Source: Synechococcus sp. KORDI-52
GTDB lineage: Bacteria; Cyanobacteriota; Cyanobacteriia; PCC-6307; Cyanobiaceae
DNA length: 64,000 nucleotides
Direction of reading: 5' to 3'
Assembly (NCBI RefSeq): GCF_000737595.1
Contig: NZ_CP006271.1
Coordinates: 1,736,001-1,800,000 of the forward strand
The position numbers were made by a program, and so were the translations under genes. The notes under the pieces were generated by a model. It was given only the letters and a program-made list of their open reading frames with translations, did not search any database and was not told the origin of the DNA. Of the stretch, positions 8,360-18,624 are shown one piece after another (the stretch's first letter is position 1; each line of letters begins with the position of its first letter).

Positions 8360-11300
8360 GGCTGCCCCGTTCAATCTGGGCTTCGCTGCTGTTCACCAGA
8401 GCTTGGAGGTGCTTCAGCTGGCGATCCGTCGCTGATATCCAGAGGCCTCGATTTGAGGCCTCTAGCAGCCTTTCGGCCATGTCCCGGAGCACCCAGGGGT
8501 TGCTCGCTTTCAGGAACTCCAGAATCCGCGAATCGCTCAGCCACTGGTCGCAGACCGCGCCGTAACACCAGTCGGGGACGCGATCGGTCGAAGCGTCGTA
8601 GGCAAAAAGGTAATCAAGGCTGGCCCCCATCTCGAAGGCACCCTTGTAGCCATGCTGCATCATTCCCTCGATCCAGCGGGGGTTCAGCATCCTGCTGCGC
8701 ATCACCTTGTCCAGTTCCTTCTCCAGCCGGTGCAGGCGAGGCCGTTCTGGTCGGGAATGATCTCCAAACCACAGTTGCGGCCGTGCTCCTGACACCTCTT
8801 CCACCGCGGCACTGAGGCCCCCCTGGAACTGGTAGTAGTCGTCGGAATCGAGCAGGTCGTGCTCGCGGTTGTCCTGGTTGTGGAGCACCACCTGCACCCT
8901 GCCCAGGGCCTGCTCGAGGCCGGAACGATCGAGGCTGGGGGCAGCGCTGCCGTCATAGGACCATTGGCTCCAACTGAGAAAGGCCTGGCCCAGGTCTGCT
9001 CGGGAGTCCCAGGCGCCACTGTCGATCAGGGCTTGCAGTCCGGCTCCGTAGGCACCGGGGGCGGATCCATAAATCCGGCCCTGGGGCCCACCTTGACGGG
9101 TGAGCTCGGCCAGGGGATTCAGTTCGTCCGGTTCATCGAGGGCCGCAACCATCGACTGGGCCTGATGCACCCAGCCCACCAGTTGGGGAAAGGCATCGCG
9201 AAACAGCCCGGAGATGCGCAGCACCACATCCACCCGCGGTCGCCCCAGCAAGCGGGCTGGAATCACCTCCAAGTCCACCAACCTTCGGGTGGGGCCATCC
9301 CAGACCGGTCGAACACCGATCAGGGCTAGCAGCTGAGCGATGTCTTCTCCGCCATTGCGCATCGTGGCTGTTCCCCAGACCGACAAAGCCAGATGGCGCA
9401 GGGGTTCTCCCTGCTCCAGCAGATGCAGATCCAACAACTGCTCCGCCGAGCGTCGCCCCAGGTCCCAGGCGGCTTCCGTGGGCAAGCCCCGCAGATCGAC
9501 GGAATAGAAATTTCGGCCGGTGGGCAGTACATCGGGGCGTCCGCGACTCGGTGCCCCTGAGGGCCCAGCAGCGATGCGCTGCCCCTGAATGCCCCGCAGG
9601 AATGCCTCTTCTTCGGCGGCGGCACAACCGTTCAAGCGGGGCCAGAGATCGTCGTGCAGGTTCTGCAGGCAGGGATCCTCCCGGCTCCAGGTCCGGAACG
9701 GTTCCGCCAGTCCGTCGGCTTGTTCCCCATGGATGATCCGCCTGATCAAGAGCAGGGCCTGCTGCTCCAGCCAGGCGCAACCATCCCCCACCCGTCGGCA
9801 GTCTTCGCCACTCAGCAACCTCAGACAGGCCTGATCCGCCTCCGAGAGCTTGTCGCCTTCGTCCTGCTGCCAGGGATCAAAGTCCAGACCTGCCTGCAGG
9901 GCCATGGCCTGCAGTAAACCGGGCTGCCCCTGCCGGGGGGGCCGGGCCAGGGCGATCAGCAGTTCATCGGCGGCTTCTGTCGACGGCGCGACGCCGAAGC
10001 GGTGAAGGCCTGTGCGGATCTGGGATTCCTTGAGTTCGCAGAGATAGGTCTCCGCCTGATCCAGACAGGTCTCCAGCAGCCCCGGTTGTCGGCGAATCTC
10101 CTCTTCGCTCGGGATTCCGGGCCAGTCGAGGGCCAACAAGCTGGCATGGACCGACTGTTCCAACACCTGGGCCCGCTTCCCTCCCAGCTGCCGCACCTCC
10201 ACCAGCTCATCCAGCAGGCCCTCCAAGCGTTGCAGCGGTCCATGCAACCCTGCCCGCCCCAAAGGCGGTGTGAGGTGGTCCAGCACCACGGCATGACCAC
10301 GTCGCTTGGCCTGAGATCCTTCGCCCGGGTCGTTGACGATGAAGGGGTACAGGTGGGGGATCGGGCCCAAGGCCAGCTCGGGGCCGCAGGCATCGCTCAA
10401 CCCCACCGACTTGCCCGGCAGCCATTCGGCACTGCCGTGCTTGCCCACATGCAGCATCACCTGGGTCTGATGCACGCTGCGCAGCCAGAGGTATTGGGCC
10501 AGATACCGGTGCGGTGGCGGCAGATCCGGTGAGTGGAGATCGGCGATCTGATCGGCGTCGTAGCCGCGATCCGGCTGGATCAGCACCACCACATGACCGA
10601 AGCGCAGGCCGTGGATGGCAAACCCCTTGTTTGGATCCAGATCGCAGGCAGCTTCTGGAGGTCCCCACCGGGATTCGATTAAGCGTCGAGCCGGCTCCGG
10701 GACAGTTCTCCACCACGTCTGATACGCGGTGAGGGGCAGATGATCCAGGGCTGGGCGGTGCTGTCCCTCCGGGGCATTGGTGCGACCAGCCAACAGCTGT
10801 TGCATCAAGCCATCGCCTGAACCCGGCAAGGTCTCCGTGCCCAGGTCATGGCCGGCGTCCGCCAGCCAGCGGAGCATCCGCGCCGTGCTGTCCGGCGTAT
10901 CCAGGCCAACGCCATTGGCCACGCGGCCATCGCGCACGGGATAGTTGGCCAGCACCATCGCGACGCGCCGCTCAGCGCATGGGGTCTTGCGGAGCTCCAC
11001 CCAGCGGCGGCTGTGCTCGGCCAGCCAGGCGATCCCCCGTTGATCCGGCTCCAGGCAAGGAATGGCCGTCGCCAGAGATCCACTGGTTTGCCGATGGTCG
11101 CGAAAACCACAGGGCCGCGTCGTGATTCGGGCATCCAGCTCAGGCATCACCACCTGCAGCGACAGATCCATCGGATTCAGCCCCTGGCTGCTCTCCAACC
11201 ACTGAGCTCGGCTGCGGCTGCTGCTGAGCAGTTGCAACACCGGTCGATCGAGCCGATCCCAGAGGGGGCTGCCCAGGCCGGCCTGTTCGGCCTGAACCGA

Positions 11301-12077
11301 GGCAAAAGACGTACCCGCAATCACCAGCTCAGCGTTTTGGTGCTGCAACAGGTCGTGAACGCCGGCCTGCACCGCTGGGTCTCTCAAGCTACTGACCCAG
11401 AGCAGACAGGGCCGCAGTTCCTCTCGCCGCAGGGCGGCCGTGAGGGCATCCGCCAGGGCCAGATCTCCGGCCTGAAACTGGGCCCGATACAGCACCACAC
11501 CCACTGCAGCCCCCGCTTCATCGCGCCAATCCCAGGGCATCGGATCCGGGCAAGGCACCACCGCAACGCTGTCGGGCGATGGGTGGGTGCCCTCCAGCAG
11601 GGCCTCGAGGGCCTTCAGCAGCTGCCCCATGTTGTCGATGCCACCTTCCCGCAGCAGTGCCGACAGCTGATCGGCCAGTTCAGCACTGCAGGAGCCCAGC
11701 CCGTGCAGTTCATTGCACTGATCGGCGGTTCCGGCAAGAACGATCAGTTGCCGCTGCGTCCCTTCGCCGCACCAGCGCTGCAGTTGCTCCAGGCCGTAAC
11801 TCCAGTGCCCACGGCTGCCGAGCAGCCGTACCATGATCAAGCGTGCGGCCTGAGCCGTGGTGTTGAGGTAGTGGTCCAGCTGGGCTGGGTGGTCCAGACA
11901 GCTGAGGGGCAATGCCCGGATCCGCTCGTTCCAGGCTGGGCAGTCCGCCAGGCAGGCGTCGAGGCAGCTGATGTCAGTGCCTGCACTGGTGAGGAACAGC
12001 ACATCAGCGCTCGGCTGCTCGACGAGCACCACATCTTCCGGTGGGTCCAGACCCGGACAGGTGGCAAGGCGATGCAT
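8349..12077 (-). CDS. cobN: Cobaltochelatase subunit CobN
   Basis: Large (1242 residues) subunit of the ATP-dependent cobalt chelatase, which inserts cobalt into the corrin ring (hydrogenobyrinate a,c-diamide) in cobalamin synthesis. It is homologous to magnesium chelatase subunit H. Family signatures include HVGKHGSAEWLPGKSVGLS near residue 545, the YPFIVNDPGEGSQAKRRGHA segment, and a C-terminal part with MLNPRWIEGMMQHGYKGA and the cobN-type ending. The usual CobS/CobT partners are not in this window; in cyanobacteria chelatase H partners ChlI/ChlD are thought to serve. It diverges from ilvE across about 65 bp, and the cobalamin-dependent metH lies just beyond ilvE. Confidence 0.95.
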   Translation of the reverse strand: MHRLATCPGLDPPEDVVLVEQPSADVLFLTSAGTDISCLDACLADCPAWNERIRALPLSCLDHPAQLDHYLNTTAQAARLIMVRLLGSRGHWSYGLEQLQRWCGEGTQRQLIVLAGTADQCNELHGLGSCSAELADQLSALLREGGIDNMGQLLKALEALLEGTHPSPDSVAVVPCPDPMPWDWRDEAGAAVGVVLYRAQFQAGDLALADALTAALRREELRPCLLWVSSLRDPAVQAGVHDLLQHQNAELVIAGTSFASVQAEQAGLGSPLWDRLDRPVLQLLSSSRSRAQWLESSQGLNPMDLSLQVVMPELDARITTRPCGFRDHRQTSGSLATAIPCLEPDQRGIAWLAEHSRRWVELRKTPCAERRVAMVLANYPVRDGRVANGVGLDTPDSTARMLRWLADAGHDLGTETLPGSGDGLMQQLLAGRTNAPEGQHRPALDHLPLTAYQTWWRTVPEPARRLIESRWGPPEAACDLDPNKGFAIHGLRFGHVVVLIQPDRGYDADQIADLHSPDLPPPHRYLAQYLWLRSVHQTQVMLHVGKHGSAEWLPGKSVGLSDACGPELALGPIPHLYPFIVNDPGEGSQAKRRGHAVVLDHLTPPLGRAGLHGPLQRLEGLLDELVEVRQLGGKRAQVLEQSVHASLLALDWPGIPSEEEIRRQPGLLETCLDQAETYLCELKESQIRTGLHRFGVAPSTEAADELLIALARPPRQGQPGLLQAMALQAGLDFDPWQQDEGDKLSEADQACLRLLSGEDCRRVGDGCAWLEQQALLLIRRIIHGEQADGLAEPFRTWSREDPCLQNLHDDLWPRLNGCAAAEEEAFLRGIQGQRIAAGPSGAPSRGRPDVLPTGRNFYSVDLRGLPTEAAWDLGRRSAEQLLDLHLLEQGEPLRHLALSVWGTATMRNGGEDIAQLLALIGVRPVWDGPTRRLVDLEVIPARLLGRPRVDVVLRISGLFRDAFPQLVGWVHQAQSMVAALDEPDELNPLAELTRQGGPQGRIYGSAPGAYGAGLQALIDSGAWDSRADLGQAFLSWSQWSYDGSAAPSLDRSGLEQALGRVQVVLHNQDNREHDLLDSDDYYQFQGGLSAAVEEVSGARPQLWFGDHSRPERPRLHRLEKELDKVMRSRMLNPRWIEGMMQHGYKGAFEMGASLDYLFAYDASTDRVPDWCYGAVCDQWLSDSRILEFLKASNPWVLRDMAERLLEASNRGLWISATDRQLKHLQALVNSSEAQIERGSLIC

Positions 12078-12142
12078 GGAACCATTCTCCGTGTTGCGGT
12101 GACCGGTGGTGAGAAGATTCAGCGATCGGATCCATCACGGTG

Positions 12143-13057
12143 ATGCATCAGTTCCTGCCCTATGCCTGGTTCCAGGGCCAGTGCGTTCCCTTCGAGGAGG
12201 CCAGGATCTCCATCGCCACCCATGCGCTGCACTACGGCACCGGTGCCTTCGGCGGCATGCGCGCCATTCCCGATCCTCAGAACAGCAACACCATGCTGTT
12301 GTTCCGTGCTGATCGGCACGCCCGCCGGCTGAGCCAGAGCGCGCGATTGCTGCTCACGGATCTGAGTGAAGACACGATTCTCTCAGCCCTCACCGCGATG
12401 CTGCAGGCCAACAAGCCTGACCAGCCGATTTATCTGCGGCCCTTCGTTTACACCAGCGATCTGGGCATCGCCCCGCGCCTGCACAACATCGAGACCGACT
12501 TTCTGATCTACGGACTCCCCCTGGGGGATTACCTCTCCCCAGAGGGGGTGAGCTGCCGGATAAGCAGCTGGACCCGCCAGGAAGACCGCTCCCTGCCGCT
12601 GCGCGGCAAGATTTCTGGCGCCTATATCACCAGTTCCCTGGCCAAGACGGAAGCCGTACAGAGCGGTTTTGATGAAGCCCTGCTGTTGAACAGTCGCGGC
12701 AAGATCAGTGAAGCCAGCGGCATGAACCTGTTCCTGGTGCGTGATGGCCAGCTGATCACGCCTGGTGTTGATCAGGACATCCTCGAGGGCATCACCCGCG
12801 CCAGTGTGATTGATCTGGCCAAAGCGATGGACATCCCTGTGATTGAACGTCCGGTCGACAAAACCGAGTTGTTCATCGCCGATGAAGTGTTCCTCTCCGG
12901 TACGGCCGCCAAGGTGACGCCGATCCGTCAGATCGAATCGACGGTGCTGAATGCCAAGCGTCCTGTGATGGATGCCCTGAAGGCCAAGCTTGTGGCGATC
13001 ACCGAAGGGCGAGACCCCGCCTATGAGCACTGGGTCACCCGCATTCCGCTTTCCTGA
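12143..13057 (+). CDS. ilvE: Branched-chain amino acid aminotransferase
   Basis: PLP-dependent fold-IV transaminase for the last step of valine, leucine and isoleucine synthesis. About 304 residues, the usual length. The catalytic lysine is in LRGKISGAYITSS (about residue 156), followed by the family pattern EALLLNSRGKISEASGMNLF and, near the C-terminus, ELFIADEVFLSGTAAKV, which binds the cofactor phosphate. A GTG directly precedes the chosen ATG. It is separated by about 60 bp from metH on the same strand. Confidence 0.95.
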   Translation: MHQFLPYAWFQGQCVPFEEARISIATHALHYGTGAFGGMRAIPDPQNSNTMLLFRADRHARRLSQSARLLLTDLSEDTILSALTAMLQANKPDQPIYLRPFVYTSDLGIAPRLHNIETDFLIYGLPLGDYLSPEGVSCRISSWTRQEDRSLPLRGKISGAYITSSLAKTEAVQSGFDEALLLNSRGKISEASGMNLFLVRDGQLITPGVDQDILEGITRASVIDLAKAMDIPVIERPVDKTELFIADEVFLSGTAAKVTPIRQIESTVLNAKRPVMDALKAKLVAITEGRDPAYEHWVTRIPLS

Positions 13058-13120
13058 AGGAACAGCCTGAAGTTCATCCTGAGCTTTTCTTAAGATCGGT
13101 GCTTCCCCGAGGGTGCATGG

Positions 13121-16100
13121 ATGGTGGTGACGCAGGCAGATCAGCAAGCCACCACCTCCGCATTCCTCGAGTACCTGCATGGCCCCGAGCGGCCTGTGCT
13201 CGTATTCGACGGCGCCACAGGCACCAGCCTCCAGGGTCTGGGGCTGACTGCAGATGATTTCGGTGGTCCTGATCTGGAGGGTTGCAACGAAAACCTGGCG
13301 GTCACCAAACCGGATGCGGTCAAGGCGGTGCATCGCCAGTTCCTCGAGGTGGGCTGCGATGTCATCGAGACCGACACCTTCGGCGCCGCATCGATCGTGC
13401 TGGCGGAATATGGCCTGGAAGACAAGGCCTTCGAGCTGAACAAGCGGGCAGCCGAGCTGGCTCGGGAAATGGCTGATGAATTCAGCACTCCTGAGAAGCC
13501 CCGTTTCGTGGCGGGCTCCATGGGGCCCACCACCAAGCTGCCCACGCTGGGCCACATCGATTTCGACACGATGCGGGATTCGTTCCGCGAGCAGGCTGAG
13601 GGGCTGATCGCCGGCAATGTCGACCTGTTCATCGTCGAAACCTGTCAGGACGTGTTGCAGATCAAGGCAGCGCTTCAGGGCATCGAAGAGGCCTTTGCCG
13701 CCACCGGTGAGCGGCGGGCTCTGATGGTGTCGGTGACGATGGAAACAACCGGCACCATGCTCGTCGGCACGGACATCGCTGCCGTGGTGTCGATCCTTGA
13801 GCCGTTCCCGATCGACATCCTCGGCCTCAACTGCGCCACCGGGCCCGAGCAGATGAAGGAGCACATTCGCTATCTCTCCGAGCATTCCCCCTTCACCGTC
13901 AGCTGCATTCCCAATGCCGGGCTGCCGGAAAACGTTGGTGGTGTGGCCCATTACCGCCTCACGCCGGTGGAGCTGAAGATGCAGCTCATGCACTTCGTTG
14001 AGGACCTCGGCGTGCAAGTAATCGGTGGCTGCTGCGGCACCACCCCCGCCCACATCGGCAGCCTGGCGGAACTGGCGCAGGAGCTGAAGCCAGCACAACG
14101 GCCCTCCCGCTGGGATCAGGCCAGCGCGGAGGATGTGCGGCCCAGCCTCAACTACGAGCCCGCCGCATCATCGATTTACGGTGTCACGCCTTACCACCAG
14201 GACAATTCCTTTCTGATCATTGGTGAGCGGCTCAATGCCAGCGGCAGCCGCAAGGTGCGTGAACTGCTGGCGGAGGAAGACTGGGACGGGCTGGTGTCCG
14301 TGGCCCGCGGCCAGGTGAAGGAAAATGCCCACGTGCTCGACGTCAACGTCGACTACGTCGGTCGTGATGGCGAGCGGGATATGCACGAGCTGGTGAGCCG
14401 TCTGGTCACCAACGTCAACCTGCCCCTGATGCTCGACTCCACCGAGTGGCAGAAGATGGAGGCGGGCCTCAAGGTGGCCGGAGGCAAATGCATCCTCAAC
14501 TCCACGAACTACGAAGACGGTGACGAGCGCTTCTTCAAGGTTTTGGAGCTGGCCCGTCGCTACGGCGCCGCTGTGGTGGTCGGCACGATCGATGAAGACG
14601 GCATGGCCAGAACGGCGGAGAAGAAGTTCGCCATCGCCCAGCGGGCCTATCGCGATGCCCTGGAGTTCGGCATCCCGGCCCACGAGATCTTCTACGACCC
14701 CTTGGCCCTTCCCATCTCCACTGGTATCGAGGAAGACCGGCTGAATGGGCGCGCCACCGTGGATGCCATCCGGATGATCCGGAAGAACCTCCCCGGCGTG
14801 CACGTGGTGCTCGGGGTCAGCAATGTGAGTTTCGGCCTGTCACCGGCGGCCCGGATCACCCTCAATTCGGTGTTCCTCCATGACTGCTGTGAAGCCGGCA
14901 TGGATTCGGCCATCGTCAGTCCCGCCAAGATTCTTCCGTTGATCAAGATCAGCGATGACCACCAGACGGTGTGTCGTGATCTGATCAACGACAACCGCCG
15001 TTTCGAGGACGGCATCTGCGTCTACGACCCGCTCACCGAACTCACCCAGCTGTTCGAGGGAGTCAGCACCAAGGAAGCGCGTGCTTCTGGTCCCTCGCTG
15101 GCGGATCTGCCGATTGAGGAACGTCTCAAGCAGCACATCATTGATGGGGAGCGCATCGGCCTGGAGCCATCCCTGGACGAGGCGCTACAGACCTATCCCC
15201 CTCTGCAGATCATCAACACCTTCCTCCTGGATGGCATGAAGGTGGTGGGTGAATTGTTCGGCAGCGGCCAGATGCAGCTCCCCTTCGTGCTGCAAAGCGC
15301 CGAGACGATGAAATCCGCCGTGGCTCACCTTGAGCCGCACATGGAAACAATCGAGGGTGAGAGCACGAGCAAGGGCAAGTTCCTGATCGCCACGGTGAAG
15401 GGCGATGTCCACGACATCGGAAAGAACCTGGTGGACATCATCCTCACCAACAACGGCTACGAGGTGATCAACCTGGGTATCAAGCAGAGCTGTGAAGCCA
15501 TCGTTGAAGCCCAGCGTGAACATCAGGCCGATTGCATCGCCATGAGCGGTCTGCTGGTGAAATCCACGGCCTTCATGAAGGACAACCTCCAGGCCTTCAA
15601 CGCTGCCGGGATCGATGTTCCTGTGATCCTCGGCGGTGCAGCGCTGACGCCACGCTTCGTGCAGAAGGACTGCCGCGAGGTCTACGACGGCAAGGTGATC
15701 TACGGCCGGGATGCCTTCGCTGATCTGCGCTTCATGGACGCGTTGATGGAGGCGAAGCGGAGCGATAACTGGACCAACACCAAGGGATTTCTGGCAGATG
15801 CTCCCGATGGGGTGAGCCTTGATGAAGAGTCGACAACCTCCGAGAACGCTGAAGAGACATCCGCCTCCGCGACGGATGGTCCAGCACCGGATCTGCCGCC
15901 GGTGAGCTCGGATCGTTCCGACGCCGTCCCCGCAGAAGCCGCACCGGTGCCCCCCTTCCTGGGCTCCGCTGTGATCACTGAGGCTGACATCGACATCGCT
16001 GAGGTCTTTCACTACCTCGACCGCAATGCTCTTTTTGCCGGCCAGTGGATGCTCCGCAAAACCAAGGAGCAGAGCCGGGACGACTACGAAGCGATGCTGG

Positions 16101-16747
16101 CGGAGAAAGCAGAGCCCGTATTGCAGGAGTGGATGCAGCGTTGCATCGATGAGTCGCTGTTGACCCCCCGGGCGGTGTACGGCTACTTCCATGCGGGACG
16201 CGATGGCAACAGCCTTCGGGTGTTCGATGCTGATGGCACGCGGGAACTCGGGCGTTTTGAACTGCCCCGTCAGCGGTCTGGCAAGCGCTACTGCATTGCC
16301 GACTTCTTCAACGATCTGGACCCTGATGGACGCCCCAGGGACGTGCTGCCGATGCAGGCCGTGACCATGGGCCAAAAGGCCTCTGTAGTGGCTCAGGAGT
16401 TGTTCAAGGGAGATCGCTACAGCGACTATCTGTACTTCCATGGCCTGGCGGTACAGATGGCCGAAGCGATGGCGGAATGGGTGCACGCACGCATTCGCGG
16501 CGAACTTGGCTTCGCTGATCCCGACGGCATGGCCCTGCGGGACGTGCTGGCGCAGCGTTATCGCGGTAGTCGCTACTCCTTCGGCTACCCCGCCTGCCCC
16601 AATGTGGCTGATTCCAGGCAACAGCTGGAATGGCTCGGCGCCGATCGGATCGGCCTCAGCATGGACGCGAGCGACCAGCTCGAACCGGAGCAGAGCACCA
16701 CAGCATTGGTGGCTCTCCACTCCCAGGCGCGTTACTTCAGCGCCTGA
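13121..16747 (+). CDS. metH: Cobalamin-dependent methionine synthase
   Basis: Transfers a methyl group from 5-methyltetrahydrofolate through methylcobalamin to homocysteine. All four modules are present in 1208 residues. First is the homocysteine domain with its zinc cysteines C238 (GLNCATGP) and C304/C305 (GGCCGTTP). Then come the pterin-binding barrel from about residue 360 ([16 protein letters not shown]) and the cap plus B12 domain, with the cobalt-ligating His764 in GDVHDIGKN. Last is the reactivation (AdoMet) domain from about residue 955. A Ser/Thr/Ala/Pro/Glu-rich linker of about 50 residues (roughly 900-950) precedes the reactivation domain. No B12 riboswitch fits in the 63-bp gap upstream. 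A hairpin follows the stop. Confidence 0.98.
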   Translation: MVVTQADQQATTSAFLEYLHGPERPVLVFDGATGTSLQGLGLTADDFGGPDLEGCNENLAVTKPDAVKAVHRQFLEVGCDVIETDTFGAASIVLAEYGLEDKAFELNKRAAELAREMADEFSTPEKPRFVAGSMGPTTKLPTLGHIDFDTMRDSFREQAEGLIAGNVDLFIVETCQDVLQIKAALQGIEEAFAATGERRALMVSVTMETTGTMLVGTDIAAVVSILEPFPIDILGLNCATGPEQMKEHIRYLSEHSPFTVSCIPNAGLPENVGGVAHYRLTPVELKMQLMHFVEDLGVQVIGGCCGTTPAHIGSLAELAQELKPAQRPSRWDQASAEDVRPSLNYEPAASSIYGVTPYHQDNSFLIIGERLNASGSRKVRELLAEEDWDGLVSVARGQVKENAHVLDVNVDYVGRDGERDMHELVSRLVTNVNLPLMLDSTEWQKMEAGLKVAGGKCILNSTNYEDGDERFFKVLELARRYGAAVVVGTIDEDGMARTAEKKFAIAQRAYRDALEFGIPAHEIFYDPLALPISTGIEEDRLNGRATVDAIRMIRKNLPGVHVVLGVSNVSFGLSPAARITLNSVFLHDCCEAGMDSAIVSPAKILPLIKISDDHQTVCRDLINDNRRFEDGICVYDPLTELTQLFEGVSTKEARASGPSLADLPIEERLKQHIIDGERIGLEPSLDEALQTYPPLQIINTFLLDGMKVVGELFGSGQMQLPFVLQSAETMKSAVAHLEPHMETIEGESTSKGKFLIATVKGDVHDIGKNLVDIILTNNGYEVINLGIKQSCEAIVEAQREHQADCIAMSGLLVKSTAFMKDNLQAFNAAGIDVPVILGGAALTPRFVQKDCREVYDGKVIYGRDAFADLRFMDALMEAKRSDNWTNTKGFLADAPDGVSLDEESTTSENAEETSASATDGPAPDLPPVSSDRSDAVPAEAAPVPPFLGSAVITEADIDIAEVFHYLDRNALFAGQWMLRKTKEQSRDDYEAMLAEKAEPVLQEWMQRCIDESLLTPRAVYGYFHAGRDGNSLRVFDADGTRELGRFELPRQRSGKRYCIADFFNDLDPDGRPRDVLPMQAVTMGQKASVVAQELFKGDRYSDYLYFHGLAVQMAEAMAEWVHARIRGELGFADPDGMALRDVLAQRYRGSRYSFGYPACPNVADSRQQLEWLGADRIGLSMDASDQLEPEQSTTALVALHSQARYFSA

Positions 16748-16754
16748 ACCCTCA

Positions 16755-16789
16755 GGGGCGTCCCATAGCCTGAGACGCCCTGTCTTTGC
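16755..16789 (+). terminator. Possible terminator after metH
   Basis: A perfect 7-bp stem, GGGCGTC at 16756-16762 with GACGCCC at 16774-16780, has an 11-base loop and is followed by a weak T-rich tail (TGTCTTT). A competing 6-bp stem (CTCAGG at 16751-16756 with CCTGAG at 16769-16774) overlaps it. It sits 8 bp after the metH stop and just before the next gene, so it may terminate or attenuate read-through. Confidence 0.4.
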
Positions 16790-16794
16790 TCACC

Positions 16795-17067
16795 ATGGCC
16801 ATTGCCGGACCCGATGGTGTCGATGCCGCCATCAAAGCGGGTGTCGATCTCGATGGAAGTCCAATCCCTGAAGCGATGCTCGTGCTCTACAACCAGGTGA
16901 TGGATCTGGAGAGTCAGCGCGCTCGCAGTGGTGTTCTGAAATCGATGCGCAACCGGGTGGTCAAGACCGGAGCCAAGCATTTCGACCAGGAAACGCTCAA
17001 TCAGAAGCTCCAGGAGGCGGGATGGGACGGTCTCAAGGCCAAGGAGATCGCCTTCTTCTACGGATGA
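16795..17067 (+). CDS. Conserved hypothetical protein, 90 residues
   Basis: A small soluble protein without signal peptide, membrane segment or recognised domain name. It is rich in predicted helix (PEAMLVLYNQVMDLESQRAR) followed by a basic patch, SGVLKSMRNRVVKTGAKHF, and ends LKAKEIAFFYG. The basic patch could bind nucleic acid, but that is only a guess from composition. The ATG at 16795 gives the natural start; it lies immediately downstream of the metH hairpin. It resembles conserved small proteins of picocyanobacteria of unknown role. Confidence 0.65.
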   Translation: MAIAGPDGVDAAIKAGVDLDGSPIPEAMLVLYNQVMDLESQRARSGVLKSMRNRVVKTGAKHFDQETLNQKLQEAGWDGLKAKEIAFFYG

Positions 17068-17101
17068 TCCTCCGCTGACAGAGAAGCAGTTTCTGCCTGG
17101 C

Positions 17102-17332
17102 TCAGTCCTGGCAGAGCTTCTCCATCGTGTCGATCACCTCTTGCTGGAACGATTCCAGGGCACTGGACTCGCTCAGATCAAGGCCCTCGCCAGCGGCGTT
17201 CTGAGCCAGGTCCTGGAAATGAAAGGCTCCCTCTCCATTGGCAAGGAACTCGATCGCCGAGCTTTCGCCGCTCTCGCGAAACGCATCACAGAGCGCAAGA
17301 AACGCAGCGTCTTCAGTGAACTCCCAATCCAT
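17102..17332 (-). CDS. Small acidic hypothetical protein
   Basis: A 76-residue, strongly acidic product (many Asp/Glu, few basic residues) with no recognised family. It converges on the preceding 90-residue gene and diverges from the DUF2237 gene across about 110 bp. The reverse strand is also open here, but its product is a basic, repetitive translation typical of a shadow frame, so the acidic frame is favoured. Evidence is composition and position only. Confidence 0.45.
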   Translation of the reverse strand: MDWEFTEDAAFLALCDAFRESGESSAIEFLANGEGAFHFQDLAQNAAGEGLDLSESSALESFQQEVIDTMEKLCQD

Positions 17333-17443
17333 CGAGTGGACATGACTGAATGACCTTTAACCCGCTCCCCCAGGGGTTCGTCAACCGTCTGAAGTCAAAA
17401 TGTGCCAGTCCTTGGGCAGACTCCCCCTTAATTGAGCCCTCAG

Positions 17444-17839
17444 ATGTCCAGCAGCAGCCCCGAATTTCCGCCGGCCAGGAACGTTCTTGGCGACCCACTG
17501 CAGAGTTGCAGTTGTGAGCCGATGACAGGTTGGTATCGCAATGGTCTCTGTCAAACCGATCCATCGGATCTCGGCCAACACAGCATCTGTTGCGTGATGA
17601 CTGAGCAATTTCTCAGTTACAGCAAGGCCCAGGGCAATGACCTGATCACCCCGATGCCCGCCTTTCAGTTCCCGGGCTTGAAACCAGGGGACCACTGGTG
17701 CGTCTGTGCACCACGCTGGAAGCAGGCTTACGAGGATGGCGTCGCACCACTGGTGCGCTTGGAGGCCACGGAAGACACGGCCCTGACCGTGGTGGGCCTT
17801 GAGCAGCTGAAGCAGCACGCTCACCAATCGATCGACTGA
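17444..17839 (+). CDS. DUF2237 family protein
   Basis: A 131-residue member of the DUF2237 family, whose biochemical role is unknown. The family pattern is clear: NVLGDPLQSCSCEPMTGWYR near the N-terminus, then DLGQHSICCVMTEQFLSYSKAQGNDL, the FPGLKPGDHWCVCAPRW block and LEATEDTAL near the end. Conserved cysteines in SCSCEP, HSICCVM and HWCVCAP could bind metal or form disulphides. The ATG at 17444 is used. Its last 19 bp overlap the end of the converging SDR gene. Confidence 0.85.
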   Translation: MSSSSPEFPPARNVLGDPLQSCSCEPMTGWYRNGLCQTDPSDLGQHSICCVMTEQFLSYSKAQGNDLITPMPAFQFPGLKPGDHWCVCAPRWKQAYEDGVAPLVRLEATEDTALTVVGLEQLKQHAHQSID

Positions 17840-18549
17840 CCGTCCCAGGCCAGAAAAGCCCCTGATTGTTCAGGGGTCTGCTGAAGCAACACCTCCACCA
17901 ACTGCTGAGCGGCCCGTTCTGGAGAGAAAAGTTTGTCCGGTGCCACGAAGCTCTGGAACGGACGGGACAGGTCTGTGTCCGTCGTGCCGGGATGCAACAG
18001 GCTCACGGTGGCTAAGGGCCAGCGGCGGGCCCATTCAATGCTCAGGCAGCGCAGCAGCTGGTTCTGTGCCGCCTTTGCTGCTCTGTAGCCGTACCAGCCC
18101 CCGCTGCGGTTGTCGCCGATGCTGCCCACGCGAGCGCTGAGGCTGGCGAAATGGAACGGTTGATCCCGCTGCAGTAAAGGCTCGATCGCCTTGGCCAGCA
18201 GGATCGGAGCCATGGCATTGATGCCGAATTGCTGCTCCAATTGGGATCGCTCGACCTGTTGAAGACGTTTTTCCGGTTGAAGCCCTGGCCCGTGCAGGCG
18301 TCCGCTGCAGTTGAACACCAAACGCAGGGGGAGACCCTCCGCATGCAGGCTTGAGCTCAGTTGATCCAGATCACTGTCCTTCTCGATATCCAGCTGCAGT
18401 GTGGATTCAGGCGGTCCATGACGTCCGGCCGTCAGCACCTTCAGATCAGGGCAGGTGCGCTTCAGTTCTGTTGCCACAGCCGATCCGATCCCGCCGGGGC
18501 CAACCACCAGGGCCAAGCCAACCCAAGTGGTCGAGGCTGCTTCGACCAT
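17821..18549 (-). CDS. SDR family NAD(P)-dependent oxidoreductase
   Basis: A 242-residue short-chain dehydrogenase. It has an N-terminal glycine-rich cofactor loop (VVGPGGIGSAVA), the NxxG-like strand end (VFNCSGRLHGPG), a Ser in FASLSARVGSIGDN and the active-site YxxxK (GYRAAKAAQNQLL), followed by LHPGTTDTDLSRPF, a loop typical of the C-factor/CsgA-like branch. The ATG at 18549 is preferred over an upstream TTG. It is a single gene diverging from the SpoIID-like gene. Substrate unknown. Confidence 0.88.
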   Translation of the reverse strand: MVEAASTTWVGLALVVGPGGIGSAVATELKRTCPDLKVLTAGRHGPPESTLQLDIEKDSDLDQLSSSLHAEGLPLRLVFNCSGRLHGPGLQPEKRLQQVERSQLEQQFGINAMAPILLAKAIEPLLQRDQPFHFASLSARVGSIGDNRSGGWYGYRAAKAAQNQLLRCLSIEWARRWPLATVSLLHPGTTDTDLSRPFQSFVAPDKLFSPERAAQQLVEVLLQQTPEQSGAFLAWDGQSIDW

Positions 18550-18624
18550 GTGATCTTGCAATGGAGTGAGGACCGTCTAGCGGAAATCGGGCATCATCGG
18601 CAGTGAGCCCCCGTACTACAGCTG

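Noticed and set aside
10848-12143. 431-codon plus-strand frame opposite cobN
   Set aside because: CobN motifs are continuous on the minus strand; the plus-strand product is low-complexity.
13058-13120. Cobalamin riboswitch upstream of metH
   Set aside because: Only 63 bp separate ilvE and metH, far shorter than a cobalamin riboswitch, and no B12-box-like sequence was seen.
12383-14098. Long open frame (571 codons) on the minus strand opposite ilvE and metH
   Set aside because: It is a shadow of the G+C-rich codon pattern of two clear genes. The product is His/Gln/Gly-rich without any domain, a typical antisense translation.
15185-16720. 511-codon minus-strand frame opposite metH
   Set aside because: It lies fully inside the B12 and reactivation domains of metH and shows no family motif.
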